The notes beneath the pieces are model-generated. The model saw nothing but the letters and a program-made list of their open reading frames with translations, did no database searches and had not been told where the DNA came from. Source: Acidaminobacter sp. (lineage in GTDB: Bacteria > Bacillota_A > Clostridia > Peptostreptococcales > Acidaminobacteraceae). Taken from it: 64,000 nt of DNA. Shown here piece after piece: positions 46,681 to 54,761 of the stretch; position 1 is the first letter of the stretch, and every line of letters starts with the position of its first letter. The DNA lies in NCBI GenBank assembly GCA_009881125.1, contig WXFH01000016.1, positions 62,001-126,000 on the forward strand. Reading direction: 5' to 3'. Made by a program: the position numbers and the translations under genes.

Positions 46681-46986
46681 TTGACTTTTTGATCTTAAGG
46701 CTTTAAAATACAGATTAAGTAGAATTCATATTAAATCAGTCGGAAATACAATGACGAAGGAAAGTAGTGTTGACAGGTCTTTTCAGAGAGAGGGTGCTGG
46801 TGGGAATCCCTCATGACAGTCAGTGTGAAGTGCCCTTCTGAGTTACGCACCGAAGCCCAGTAGGCTGCGTCGGGATCTCCCGTTACAGAGATCGGACATG
46901 TTTTAGTGTCCCAGAGAACCAATTAGAGTGGAACCGTGGAGTTAACTCCGCCTCTATGCATAGTGTGCATAAGGCGGAGTTTTTTG
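46681..46986 (+). promoter_or_regulatory. cysteine T-box leader of cysK-cysE with promoter
   Basis: Promoter TTGACT (46681-46686), 17 bp, TAAAAT (46704-46709). The leader has the stem I AGAGAGAGGG region, a specifier TGC (Cys) at 46831-46833 after TGAAG, the T-box AGAGTGGAACCGTGG at 46925-46939, and a terminator AACTCCGCCT / AAGGCGGAGTT (46944-46981) with T-run. Uncharged tRNA-Cys should therefore turn on cysteine synthesis. No gene is present in 46638-47014. Confidence 0.93.
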
Positions 46987-47014
46987 TATTTTACAAATGA
47001 GGGGAGTTTTATTA

Positions 47015-47929
47015 ATGATTTATAATTCGTTATTGGATATGATCGGTCATACTCCTGTTGTCAAATTAAGTACGCTGGCGGCGGAAAACGGCGCTGAGGT
47101 TTATGTGAAGTTGGAAGGCAAGAATCCTGGTGGAAGCATAAAAGACAGGGCTGCGCTCGGAATGATCGAAGACGCAGAAGCTAAAGGCGTTCTAAAGCCG
47201 GGGATGACTATTGTCGAACCTACCAGCGGCAACACCGGAATTGCCATTGCAATGATTGGTGCTTTGAAAGGTTACCGTGTCGTCATCATCATGCCGGAAA
47301 CCATGAGTATTGAGAGAAGAATAATCATGAAAGCCTATGGCGCAGAGATTATTCTCACAGAGGGCTCCAAAGGGATGAAAGGGGCTATCGAAAAAGCGGT
47401 CGCTTTGAGAGAAGAAGACCAGACAGTATATATTCCCAGCCAATTCTCAAATTCTGCGAATGCCGAAATGCACTATAAAACTACAGCCCAGGAAATATTG
47501 AATGATTTTGAGCGGCTGGATGTGTTTGTGGCTGGCGTCGGAACCGGTGGGACCATTAGCGGTGTGGGGAAGCGCTTAAAAGAGGAGCGCCCTGGAACCA
47601 GAATTGTGGGCGTGGAACCTGCAAAATCCCCAGTTATAAGCGGCGGTCAACCGGGTCCTCATAAAATTCAGGGCATTGGTGCCGGATTTGTGACAGAGTT
47701 ATATAATCAAAACGTAGTCGATCAAATTATGACGATCGAAGATGAGGAAGCATTTGAGTTTGCCAATCGACTCGCTAGAGAAGAAGGTCTATTTTTGGGA
47801 ATCTCAGCTTCGGCAAATGTGGCAGCTGCGATAAAGATTGCAGCAGAACTTGGACCAGACGCGAAAGTCCTGACCGTAGCGCCGGACAGTGGTGACAAAT
47901 ACCTATCTATGAATGTATTTCAGGGGTGA
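47015..47929 (+). CDS. cysK: cysteine synthase (O-acetylserine sulfhydrylase)
   Basis: 304 residues. The PLP lysine lies in NPGGSIKDRAA, PTSGNTGIAIAM binds substrate, and GTGGTISGVGK binds the PLP phosphate. It makes cysteine from O-acetylserine and sulfide. The ATG at 47015 follows GAGGGGAG at 47000-47007; the longer frame from 46997 would start inside that site. It is controlled by the cysteine T-box and followed after 6 bases by cysE, which makes its substrate. Confidence 0.96.
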   Translation: MIYNSLLDMIGHTPVVKLSTLAAENGAEVYVKLEGKNPGGSIKDRAALGMIEDAEAKGVLKPGMTIVEPTSGNTGIAIAMIGALKGYRVVIIMPETMSIERRIIMKAYGAEIILTEGSKGMKGAIEKAVALREEDQTVYIPSQFSNSANAEMHYKTTAQEILNDFERLDVFVAGVGTGGTISGVGKRLKEERPGTRIVGVEPAKSPVISGGQPGPHKIQGIGAGFVTELYNQNVVDQIMTIEDEEAFEFANRLAREEGLFLGISASANVAAAIKIAAELGPDAKVLTVAPDSGDKYLSMNVFQG

Positions 47930-47935
47930 TGAGAC

Positions 47936-48508
47936 ATGTTTAGAAAAATTAAGTCCTATCTAGATACAGTAAGGGACCGGGATCCGGCTGCGCGTTCCTA
48001 TTTGGAAGTCATTTTCCTTTATCCGAGTGTCCATGCGGTTGGGTTATATCGAATTGCCAATTGGCTGTTCCGTCATAAAAGATTTTTTTCGGCGAGGTTC
48101 ATATCGCAGTTTGCTAGATTTATTACCGGCATTGAAATCCATCCGGGAGCGACCATCGGCAAAGGCCTTTTTATTGATCATGGTATGGGTGTCGTTATTG
48201 GTGAAACCACTGAGATAGGGAATTATGTTACCTTGTACCAGGGCGTGACTCTGGGGGGGACGGGAAAAGATAAAGGGAAGAGGCACCCGACTATTGGTGA
48301 TGATGTCGTTATTGGCTCAGGCGCGAAAATATTGGGACCAATCACCGTGTCTTCCGGAAGTAAAATTGGAGCCAATTCAGTCGTGCTGCACAATGTAGAG
48401 TCTTTCTCCACCGCGGTGGGCATTCCGGCCAGAATGGTGCGCAAAGGCCAGGTTATTGAGATAGACAAATATAAAGAGGCGCATATTTACAATCATATGG
48501 TAATCTAA
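47936..48508 (+). CDS. cysE: serine O-acetyltransferase
   Basis: 190 residues, the short bacterial SAT form lacking the long N-terminal domain of enteric CysE. The left-handed beta-helix of hexapeptide repeats is clear ([30 protein letters not shown], residues about 63-92); His in DHGMG and HPTIG are catalytic. It acetylates serine with acetyl-CoA. It is in one operon with cysK; the two enzymes often form a complex. Confidence 0.95.
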   Translation: MFRKIKSYLDTVRDRDPAARSYLEVIFLYPSVHAVGLYRIANWLFRHKRFFSARFISQFARFITGIEIHPGATIGKGLFIDHGMGVVIGETTEIGNYVTLYQGVTLGGTGKDKGKRHPTIGDDVVIGSGAKILGPITVSSGSKIGANSVVLHNVESFSTAVGIPARMVRKGQVIEIDKYKEAHIYNHMVI

Positions 48509-48530
48509 TTTATACGGTGTTCAAAACAAA

Positions 48531-48573
48531 TGAGCTGCTGTAAACTGATTTTCAGGTTTACAGCAGCTCATTT
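48531..48573. terminator. bidirectional terminator between cysE and the sensor kinase gene
   Basis: GAGCTGCTGTAAAC and GTTTACAGCAGCTC pair perfectly (14 bp, 10-base loop) with T-rich flanks on both strands, so it should end the cysK-cysE transcript and the convergent kinase transcript. Confidence 0.93.
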
Positions 48574-48579
48574 TTAGTT

Positions 48580-50418
48580 TCAATTATTGAAGGTTTTTAT
48601 TTCAGAAAGTTCGAGTCTGACCAGCCGACCGCGGTCATAAAAAAGGCTTTTTCCACTGGAGAGTTTGTTGTGGTCATCAGACAATTTTAACGGGATTTGC
48701 AGGCGGTAGTGCATGCCGACCTGTTGAGCGGCATAGATCGGGCTCAATGTCCCGCGATGAAGTTCTATCAACTGTTTTGAAAGATAGAGCCCAAACCCGG
48801 CACCTTCGGACTTTTTAGCAAACTCAGAATTCATCTGGTGATACTTAAGAAACGCATTTTGCACAGAAGCTTTAGGTATTCCAATACTATTGTCAACGTA
48901 ATCAAGCACGATGGTCTCATCATCGCAGAACAAGACCAGGAGAATTTTAGGTTTTCCCGTATTGAACTTGATTGAATTTGAGATCAAATTCAAAAGGATT
49001 CGATCCAGTTCGTAGGGGTCAATAGTGGCTTCCAGTGTTTTAAGGTGCGCGTCTAGATGTATTTCCAGTTCTATTGGATCCAGGACTTCGGTTACCCATT
49101 TTATGAGTTCGCCGAGTTCGAAAACCAGGTCAACCCGTTTGAGATCCAGCGTATAGTCCTTATTTTCCAATTGATTGGCGTCGATAAGATTGTTGATGAC
49201 GCGAAGCAATCTCATGCTATTGTTTTTAGCGATACTGGTATATTTGACAAACTTGTCATCCGGCAAGTCGCGGGATTTAACCAAGGCACTCCGTTCCACT
49301 GCGTTGACAGCGTTCAGAATGAGGCTGATGGGGGTTCGGAGCTCGTGTGACAAACTAATGTAATATTCATTTTTATAGCGTTCCTCATCGATCAGCGCAG
49401 TCCATAGTTCTTCGTTGGCGTGATTGAGCTGATTCAGTTCAGCTGCTTGTTTTTCGACATTCCGTTCGAGATGATAGCTTCTATAGGAGAACGCGAATGT
49501 TGCAGCAGCAGAAATGAGAAAGAAATAGTTGAAGAGTGAGAGTACATCTTGTTCCTCTGAGCGAGCGGCAGGCAGAGAGATCCATTTTTCAATGTTTGCC
49601 TGCAAATCGCCAGATTTCTTTTGGTTTTGAAGAAAATTATTCAATTCAAATTGCAGAAGGATGTGATTGGGATTGACGATAAAACTATTTTCTTCGAGAA
49701 ATAGAGTCGCTTCTAAGGGTTGAAACTGAGATAACTGCCTTTCGTTAAAAAGTAACTTTCCCAAATCCGACGGCAGAAGGACAGCATCAAATTGATCTGC
49801 CAATAGCCCATCCAGTGCAGCATCATGATTTGGCAAGGCGATCAGAGCATTGTTCGTCGCCATATTGCTCAGATACCTTGCCAAAGTATCGCTGCTTCTA
49901 TAGCCGATACTGAGTCTCCCTGAATCCTCGCGGAACAAATCCTGATATTTTTTCGAATCCATCAAGTTTTGATCCACGAACAGCTTGTAATTTCTTATAT
50001 AAAAGGGGGTGGTTGATCTGGCATAGTCAGGTGCTTTTACTCGACCGCTGCTGTAATAGATGTCATAATCTTGTTCGAACATAACTTCCAATTGATCATA
50101 GGTTACCAAATCAAGAATCAGTTCATAGCCGGCGGCTTCTGAAAATAAGCGCAGCAAATCAACGGCTAACCCGTCAGGTAAGCCGTTGCGATTGATAAAC
50201 ATTATAGGGTAATCATCACTTAAGCCAACCACTTTCAAAGGTTTCAAAACTGAGGGCTCAGAAGGTTCAGATGCTGTTTGAGACAGCGACTGAGCAGCAG
50301 CAGTATTTAAAACATCCTTTTTAAGAATTGAATCAGCCCAGGATCTCTCAGAGTTGATGGTGGCAAAAATGATGAGGAATATCAAAAAGCGTGTGAGGAT
50401 TCTCAATCTGCCCCTCAC
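48580..50418 (-). CDS. membrane sensor histidine kinase with extracellular solute-binding domain
   Basis: 612 residues. Signal/anchor helix (about 5-22); extracellular family-3 solute-binding-like domain (60-280, LKVVGLSDDYPIMFINRNGLPDGLAVDLLR); TM helix (295-312); coiled coil; HisKA box ISLSHELRTP with His358; HATPase with N-box NLISNSIKFN and G2 box GAGFGLYLS. The G1 box reads DNSIGIP (509-515): the usual first glycine of DxGxG is serine, which may weaken ATP binding. No response regulator is near. It follows the solute-binding protein gene by 35 bases on the same strand. The ligand is unknown. Confidence 0.88.
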   Translation of the reverse strand: MRGRLRILTRFLIFLIIFATINSERSWADSILKKDVLNTAAAQSLSQTASEPSEPSVLKPLKVVGLSDDYPIMFINRNGLPDGLAVDLLRLFSEAAGYELILDLVTYDQLEVMFEQDYDIYYSSGRVKAPDYARSTTPFYIRNYKLFVDQNLMDSKKYQDLFREDSGRLSIGYRSSDTLARYLSNMATNNALIALPNHDAALDGLLADQFDAVLLPSDLGKLLFNERQLSQFQPLEATLFLEENSFIVNPNHILLQFELNNFLQNQKKSGDLQANIEKWISLPAARSEEQDVLSLFNYFFLISAAATFAFSYRSYHLERNVEKQAAELNQLNHANEELWTALIDEERYKNEYYISLSHELRTPISLILNAVNAVERSALVKSRDLPDDKFVKYTSIAKNNSMRLLRVINNLIDANQLENKDYTLDLKRVDLVFELGELIKWVTEVLDPIELEIHLDAHLKTLEATIDPYELDRILLNLISNSIKFNTGKPKILLVLFCDDETIVLDYVDNSIGIPKASVQNAFLKYHQMNSEFAKKSEGAGFGLYLSKQLIELHRGTLSPIYAAQQVGMHYRLQIPLKLSDDHNKLSSGKSLFYDRGRLVRLELSEIKTFNN

Positions 50419-50453
50419 TTCCTCTCTTACTCTTATTCCTCTTCACGTGGCTG

Positions 50454-51707
50454 CTAATACAGCAGTCTTGGCAATAGCTGATCCAGCATCAAAATGGCGT
50501 CGCTTGGGGTCTGCCCATTTTGAAGCGTCAGATGTACCTGAGCCTGGAGCAGAAGAGAAAGCTCGTCGTAATTCGCTACCTTTGGCCTTGGTTTGGACTG
50601 GTTAAAATAGTCAAACATGTCATCCAGAAAAGGCATGCGCTCCAGAACTTCTTCATCCGAGTACAGTGCAACTCTGGACGGAATGTAATTATACTTCAAA
50701 TTCATGAGCTTTTCATTTTCGTATGTCGTCAGGAATTTGATCCATTCGACAGCTTCTTTCTTGTGTTTGGAGTCTTTTGATACCATGTACATCCAACCGC
50801 CAAAGGCACCATAGGAGTCTTGGCCGGACTTTAAGCTGGGAAGCGGTGCGACTGCAATTTTATCTTTTAGCTCCGGAGCCTCAGAAAGCTTGCGCCAACC
50901 CGTTGGCCAATCTCGCATGAAGATCAGGTTGCCTTCAATAAAGGCAGCCCGAAGATCACCACTTGAATAATTCAGGGCCTCAGTCGAAACAATCTTGTCA
51001 GTGTGGATCATGGACTGCATAAGGGTAAGTGTTTCATTCACCCCTTGAGCTTCAAAGCGGTATGGCGTTTGTGCGGTATCTATGTCATACCCGCCTGACC
51101 ACAGAATTTCGAAGAAGCTGCAGGTTAAACCTTCAAAGTTTTTCCATGACGCAGCGAAGCCATTCAATTCAGGTTCTTTGTCTTTTATGGCTAAAGCCGT
51201 TTCGCTCAATTCTTTGTAGGTTTTAGGAACCCGAAAATCATACTTTTCCAATAAATCTTTTCGATAAAACAAGACACCGGAATCAATTCTATAAGGAATG
51301 CCGTAGAGCATTCCGTCTACGGTAGCAGCGTCAATGGCACTGCTTAGGTATCCCTCAAGCTCATCTTCACTAAAAAACGGATCTAAATTTGCTACCCATT
51401 CAGATTTAACAAATATTGACGGCCAAGTGACATCCGCATCAAAAACATCGATGGCGTCTTGCTGAGTAGACAGCTTATTGCTGATTATTTCGTATTTGTC
51501 ATTTGTGTCATCCGGAAGCTGCACATAATTGATTTTAATTCGGGGATGGTCTTTCTCAAAGGCAGCAATGACTTCCTCCATGACCCCAAGTTTGTCAGGG
51601 TGAGCATAAAATTGAAGCGTCACGGTGCGGTTCAAATAATAATAAAGATTAACCGAAATTGCTGAGACAAAAATTAAGGCCAAAAGGATGATGTGATTTC
51701 TTTTCAT
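50454..51707 (-). CDS. extracellular solute-binding protein, family 1 (sugar type), without transporter
   Basis: 417 residues. An N-terminal hydrophobic segment (LLALIFVSAISVNLYYYL) has no lipobox cysteine, so it is a signal peptide or a membrane anchor. The rest is a family-1 periplasmic binding fold (VTLQFYAHPDKLGVMEEVIAAFEKDHPRIKINYVQLPDD; GVLFYRKDLLEKYDF; MYMVSKDSKHKKEAVEWIKFL). No ABC permease or ATPase lies nearby. Being between an Lrp-type regulator and a sensor kinase, it may present a ligand to the kinase rather than feed a transporter; this is inference. Confidence 0.85.
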   Translation of the reverse strand: MKRNHIILLALIFVSAISVNLYYYLNRTVTLQFYAHPDKLGVMEEVIAAFEKDHPRIKINYVQLPDDTNDKYEIISNKLSTQQDAIDVFDADVTWPSIFVKSEWVANLDPFFSEDELEGYLSSAIDAATVDGMLYGIPYRIDSGVLFYRKDLLEKYDFRVPKTYKELSETALAIKDKEPELNGFAASWKNFEGLTCSFFEILWSGGYDIDTAQTPYRFEAQGVNETLTLMQSMIHTDKIVSTEALNYSSGDLRAAFIEGNLIFMRDWPTGWRKLSEAPELKDKIAVAPLPSLKSGQDSYGAFGGWMYMVSKDSKHKKEAVEWIKFLTTYENEKLMNLKYNYIPSRVALYSDEEVLERMPFLDDMFDYFNQSKPRPKVANYDELSLLLQAQVHLTLQNGQTPSDAILMLDQLLPRLLY

Positions 51708-51722
51708 GAATTTGCGACGCTC

Positions 51723-52154
51723 CTAGGGCAAGATTGGTTTTCGATCCAGCGGGCTTGACAATACAATGGTAGTCCGGGTATTTCCTAATTGTTGAATGCG
51801 ATCGAGCAATTTTTCGAGCTCAATGGTGTCAGAGAGAAATACTTTGATAGTCATGCAATCTTCACCAGTCAAATGATGACATTCTACAATTGCAGGATCA
51901 TTTTTAACAAGATGCAGAAATGCCTTGTGCTGATTGACCATCATTTGAACATTAATGATTGCGAAAACGCGTTTCCCCAACAGTTTAGGATCGACGACTG
52001 CGGCATAACCTTGAATAATACCAGACTCTTCAAGGCGTTTGACCCGTTCGCTGACAGCTGGTGGAGACAGTGCGACGAGATTGCCGAGTTCCTTCATGGA
52101 AATGCGGCCGTCAGTCTGCAAAATTTCAAGAATTTTAATGTCAGTTGAGTCCAT
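51723..52154 (-). CDS. Lrp/AsnC-family transcription regulator
   Basis: 143 residues. N-terminal helix-turn-helix (DIKILEILQTDGRISMKELGNLVALSPPAVSERVKRLEESG, 5-45) and a C-terminal RAM ligand-binding domain (HHLTGEDCMTIKVFL). Such proteins bind amino acids or related small molecules. It is the first gene of a minus-strand unit with the solute-binding protein (15 bases away) and kinase, and is divergent from the carboxyltransferase gene at 52314; control of the shared 159-bp region is likely but not shown. Confidence 0.93.
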   Translation of the reverse strand: MDSTDIKILEILQTDGRISMKELGNLVALSPPAVSERVKRLEESGIIQGYAAVVDPKLLGKRVFAIINVQMMVNQHKAFLHLVKNDPAIVECHHLTGEDCMTIKVFLSDTIELEKLLDRIQQLGNTRTTIVLSSPLDRKPILP

Positions 52155-52313
52155 GTTGTGCCTCCTTAAAAAACGAAGGAATATTTGAAATTACCTAATT
52201 AATAAAAGTCATCACTATATTATCACTTTTCAAATCAAATGTACATTAGGCAAATCGGGTGATAATATCTAGTAGAAGAGTGTTTTTGATTTTGTTGAGG
52301 AGGCAATAATGTT

Positions 52314-53711
52314 ATGACCCCCGTTAAAATAACTGAAACTGTTTTGAGAGACGGACATCAATCCCTCATAGCGACGCGCATGAAAACAAGTGAAATGGAG
52401 CCCATTCTAGAAAAAATGGATTCTGTAGGCTATCACGCCATGGAAGTTTGGGGTGGAGCAACTTTTGACGCCTCCCTTCGATTCCTCAACGAGAATCCTT
52501 GGGACCGCTTGAGACTGATTCGAAAGCGCGTCAAAAATACGAAGCTTCAAATGTTGCTTCGAGGTCAGAATCTGCTTGGGTACAAAAATTATCCGGATGA
52601 TGTTGTCAAAGAGTTTGTAAAACTTGCCGTATTTAATGGCATTGACATCATTCGAACCTTTGATGCGCTCAACGACTTGAGAAATATCGAAACCGCGATC
52701 CTTGCCACCAAGGCAGAAGGCGCTCATGCACAAGCAGCAATTTCATTTACAGTTTCACCTGTACACACCATCGAGTCCTTTATCGTGTTGGCTAAGGATA
52801 TGGTTTCAATGGGCGCAGATTCCATTTGTATCAAGGATATGAGCGGATTGTTGACACCCTACACAGCATTTGATCTTGTCAAGGGTTTGAAAAGCAGTGT
52901 GAACGTTCCAATTGAAGTCCATTCCCACTGTACAAGTGGTTTGGCGGATATGACTTACATGAAGGCTATTGAAGCAGGTGTTGATATAATTGATACCGCA
53001 ATCTCACCATTTGCTCTTGGAACATCCCAACCTGCGACAGAGGCCATGGTTGCCATGCTGAATGAAACTGAACGCAAGACAGGCCTTGATCTCAAGATCC
53101 TGAATGACGTTGCGGAGCACTTTGCTCCAATGCGCGAAAAAGCGCTTGAAACTGGCCTGATGGATCCTAAAATTTTGGGCATGGACATAAATACTTTAGT
53201 TTACCAGGTACCGGGTGGCATGCTGTCCAATCTAGTGTCACAACTGAAACTACAAAATGCGCTTGATAAATATAATGATGTTTTGAAAGAAGTCCCTCGT
53301 GTCAGAGAGGATTTGGGATATCCGCCGCTGGTGACACCGACGAGCCAGATTATTGGTACTCAGGCTGTGTTGAATGTCATCACGGGAGAGCGCTATAAAA
53401 TGGTGCCAAATGAGGTCAAAGCCTATGTCAAAGGCATGTATGGCAGACCGGCAGTGCCTATCAAGGACGAGATCATTCGTAAGATCATAGGGAATGAAGA
53501 AGTGATTACCTGCAGACCGGCAGATTTGCTTGAGCCTGTTTTGGAAGCCAAAGAAAAAGAAATTGGTATGTATATGGAAAGTCCTGAAGATGTATTGACC
53601 TATGTCCTCTTTCCTCAGGTCGCCTTGGATTTCTTCAAGCTTCGCATGGCAGAGAAATATAGCATTGACAATACCCTGGTCGACAGTGAACAAAATGTCT
53701 ATCCTATCTAA
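52314..53711 (+). CDS. biotin-dependent carboxyltransferase subunit (OadA / PycB / 5S type), no biotin domain
   Basis: 465 residues. The HMGL-like TIM barrel (KITETVLRDGHQSL...MEVWGGATFDASLRFL) with metal-binding DRDGHQ-type and HSHCTSG motifs, and the conserved carboxylase domain to about residue 450, are present. The protein stops before any biotin carrier domain (no MKM motif), so a separate biotin protein is needed. It could be oxaloacetate decarboxylase alpha, pyruvate carboxylase B or transcarboxylase 5S; beta/gamma subunits are not in the window. AGGAGG precedes the ATG at 52314. It is divergent from the lrp-type gene. Confidence 0.85.
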   Translation: MTPVKITETVLRDGHQSLIATRMKTSEMEPILEKMDSVGYHAMEVWGGATFDASLRFLNENPWDRLRLIRKRVKNTKLQMLLRGQNLLGYKNYPDDVVKEFVKLAVFNGIDIIRTFDALNDLRNIETAILATKAEGAHAQAAISFTVSPVHTIESFIVLAKDMVSMGADSICIKDMSGLLTPYTAFDLVKGLKSSVNVPIEVHSHCTSGLADMTYMKAIEAGVDIIDTAISPFALGTSQPATEAMVAMLNETERKTGLDLKILNDVAEHFAPMREKALETGLMDPKILGMDINTLVYQVPGGMLSNLVSQLKLQNALDKYNDVLKEVPRVREDLGYPPLVTPTSQIIGTQAVLNVITGERYKMVPNEVKAYVKGMYGRPAVPIKDEIIRKIIGNEEVITCRPADLLEPVLEAKEKEIGMYMESPEDVLTYVLFPQVALDFFKLRMAEKYSIDNTLVDSEQNVYPI

Positions 53712-53721
53712 TTAAGAAGTA

Positions 53722-53790
53722 AAAAGGAAATTGGTGCATCTTAAGTCGGATTCCCCGACTCCCTGTTGCTTTCAATTTCCTTTTTTATTT
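53722..53790 (+). terminator. terminator after the carboxyltransferase gene
   Basis: AAAAGGAAATTG (53722-53733) pairs with CAATTTCCTTTT (53773-53784); an inner stem AGTCGG/CCGACT caps it and a T-rich tail follows. The 5' arm shares 16 identical bases, AAAGGAAATTGGTGCA, with the hairpin before trmK. Confidence 0.88.
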
Positions 53791-53888
53791 TTTTGAAACA
53801 TCATAATTCACCGATTCGTTTAATTGGACATTTTTACTGAAGCGTTTCACAGGACTTAAGTGTATAATGAAGACAGGAGGTGAGCCTT

Positions 53889-54179
53889 GTGATTGAATTT
53901 CATCCTCAAGCTCTTTCATTTCTAAAGACTGCGGGCAAGAAGGCGCTGGTCGTATACAGAACGACTGAAGGCAGCTGCTGAGCTATTCACGATCTGACCC
54001 TGGTCAGGGTCGGAGGATTGCGTCAAGGTGAAGCAGAACTGTTTGAAGCAATTGAAACTGAGGGGATAACCGTTTGGTTTGATACAACCCTTGAGCTCTC
54101 GGATCATGTTATAATCAAAATGGCTGATTACGCGTCAGATTTGCCGGATCGCGATTTGGTCGCAGAAGGCGTGTTTTAG
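53889..54179 (+). CDS. CC/Se motif (HesB-like) selenoprotein
   Basis: 96 residues if UGA at 53979-53981 (codon 31) is read as selenocysteine: EGSC-U-AIHDL. The layout (short beta N-terminus, Cys-Sec pair near residue 30, then the ending EGITVWFDTTLELSD...VAEGVF) matches the HesB-like / CC-Se family, in which a Cys-Cys or Cys-Sec pair sits in an IscA-like fold. Start is GTG at 53889 after a strong AGGAGGTGA (53875-53883), with TATAAT at 53863-53868. The frame stays open on both sides of the UGA. The biochemical role is unknown; metal, sulfur or selenium handling is inferred from the fold. Ordinary gene calling would miss it. Confidence 0.88.
53979..54014 (+). promoter_or_regulatory. Sec codon and SECIS element of the CC/Se gene
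   Basis: The UGA (53979-53981) is followed after 11 bases by UCUGACCC (53993-54000), loop UGGUCA, GGGUCGGA (54007-54014): an 8-bp stem (one G-U) with a GGUC-containing loop, much like the fdhA element at 38624-38640. Confidence 0.87.
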
Positions 54180-54206
54180 AAATTTATTGAAAGCATGGGG
54201 GAGCAT

Positions 54207-54608
54207 ATGGCAGGAGAGAAAAAAGTGGAACTGACGCCGCAGGAAAAGAAGGCAAGGCGTGCACAGTCAAGGGCACGGGAAAGCCAGGCGCGCCGTGCAG
54301 AGCGTGAATCAATGGCTATGGAGAGATGGGCTGTGATGCGGCAAAAGGGGATGCGTCATTATGTCATCAAACAGGGACTGATCACCTGGACACTGATGAC
54401 CAGCCTGATCTATATATTGCTTCTGGGTGTGTCTTTAAAATTTAAATTTACTTCAGAGATCCTGATTCAATTGGGTGCGGCTGTATTCTTTTTTGCAATT
54501 GGCGGAATATTGTTCGGTACAGCCACCTGGTATCTTTCTGAATCGAGGTATAAGCGGCATTTGGCAGAAAAGGAACGTCTTAGAGCACAAAAAAAAGGAA
54601 AAAAATAA
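54207..54608 (+). CDS. small membrane protein with charged N-terminus
   Basis: 133 residues, not recognised. A very basic N-terminal third (KKARRAQSRARESQARRAERE, probably helical) precedes two membrane helices (about 55-75, ITWTLMTSLIYILLLGVSL, and about 82-105, ILIQLGAAVFFFAIGGILFG) and a basic C-terminus AEKERLRAQKKGKK. Both ends are probably cytoplasmic. The second ATG (54207) is preceded by GGGGGAG only 3 bases away; the ATG at 54195 is also possible. It lies 27 bases after the selenoprotein gene and could be in its transcript. Confidence 0.72.
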   Translation: MAGEKKVELTPQEKKARRAQSRARESQARRAERESMAMERWAVMRQKGMRHYVIKQGLITWTLMTSLIYILLLGVSLKFKFTSEILIQLGAAVFFFAIGGILFGTATWYLSESRYKRHLAEKERLRAQKKGKK

Positions 54609-54620
54609 TTGCGAAATCAC

Positions 54621-54680
54621 TGGGAAACTGTTGTTATGGCAGTCATTTATGACGCCGTGATGACAGTTTCTTTTATTTTA
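54621..54680 (+). terminator. terminator after the small membrane protein gene
   Basis: GAAACTG (near 54622) pairs with CAGTTTC (54664-54670) around an inner helix, followed by TTTTATTTTA. Confidence 0.75.
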
Positions 54681-54702
54681 TAACAATAAAGGAAAATTAT
54701 GG

Positions 54703-54730
54703 TTGACGAAATAACAAATTATGGTAATAT
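54703..54730 (+). promoter_or_regulatory. promoter of the tad-like cluster
   Basis: TTGACG (54703-54708), 16 bp, TAATAT (54725-54730), 32 bp before the first start codon of the cluster. Confidence 0.55.
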
Positions 54731-54761
54731 TAAGTAGACGAATATTGAAAGGAGTGGACTC

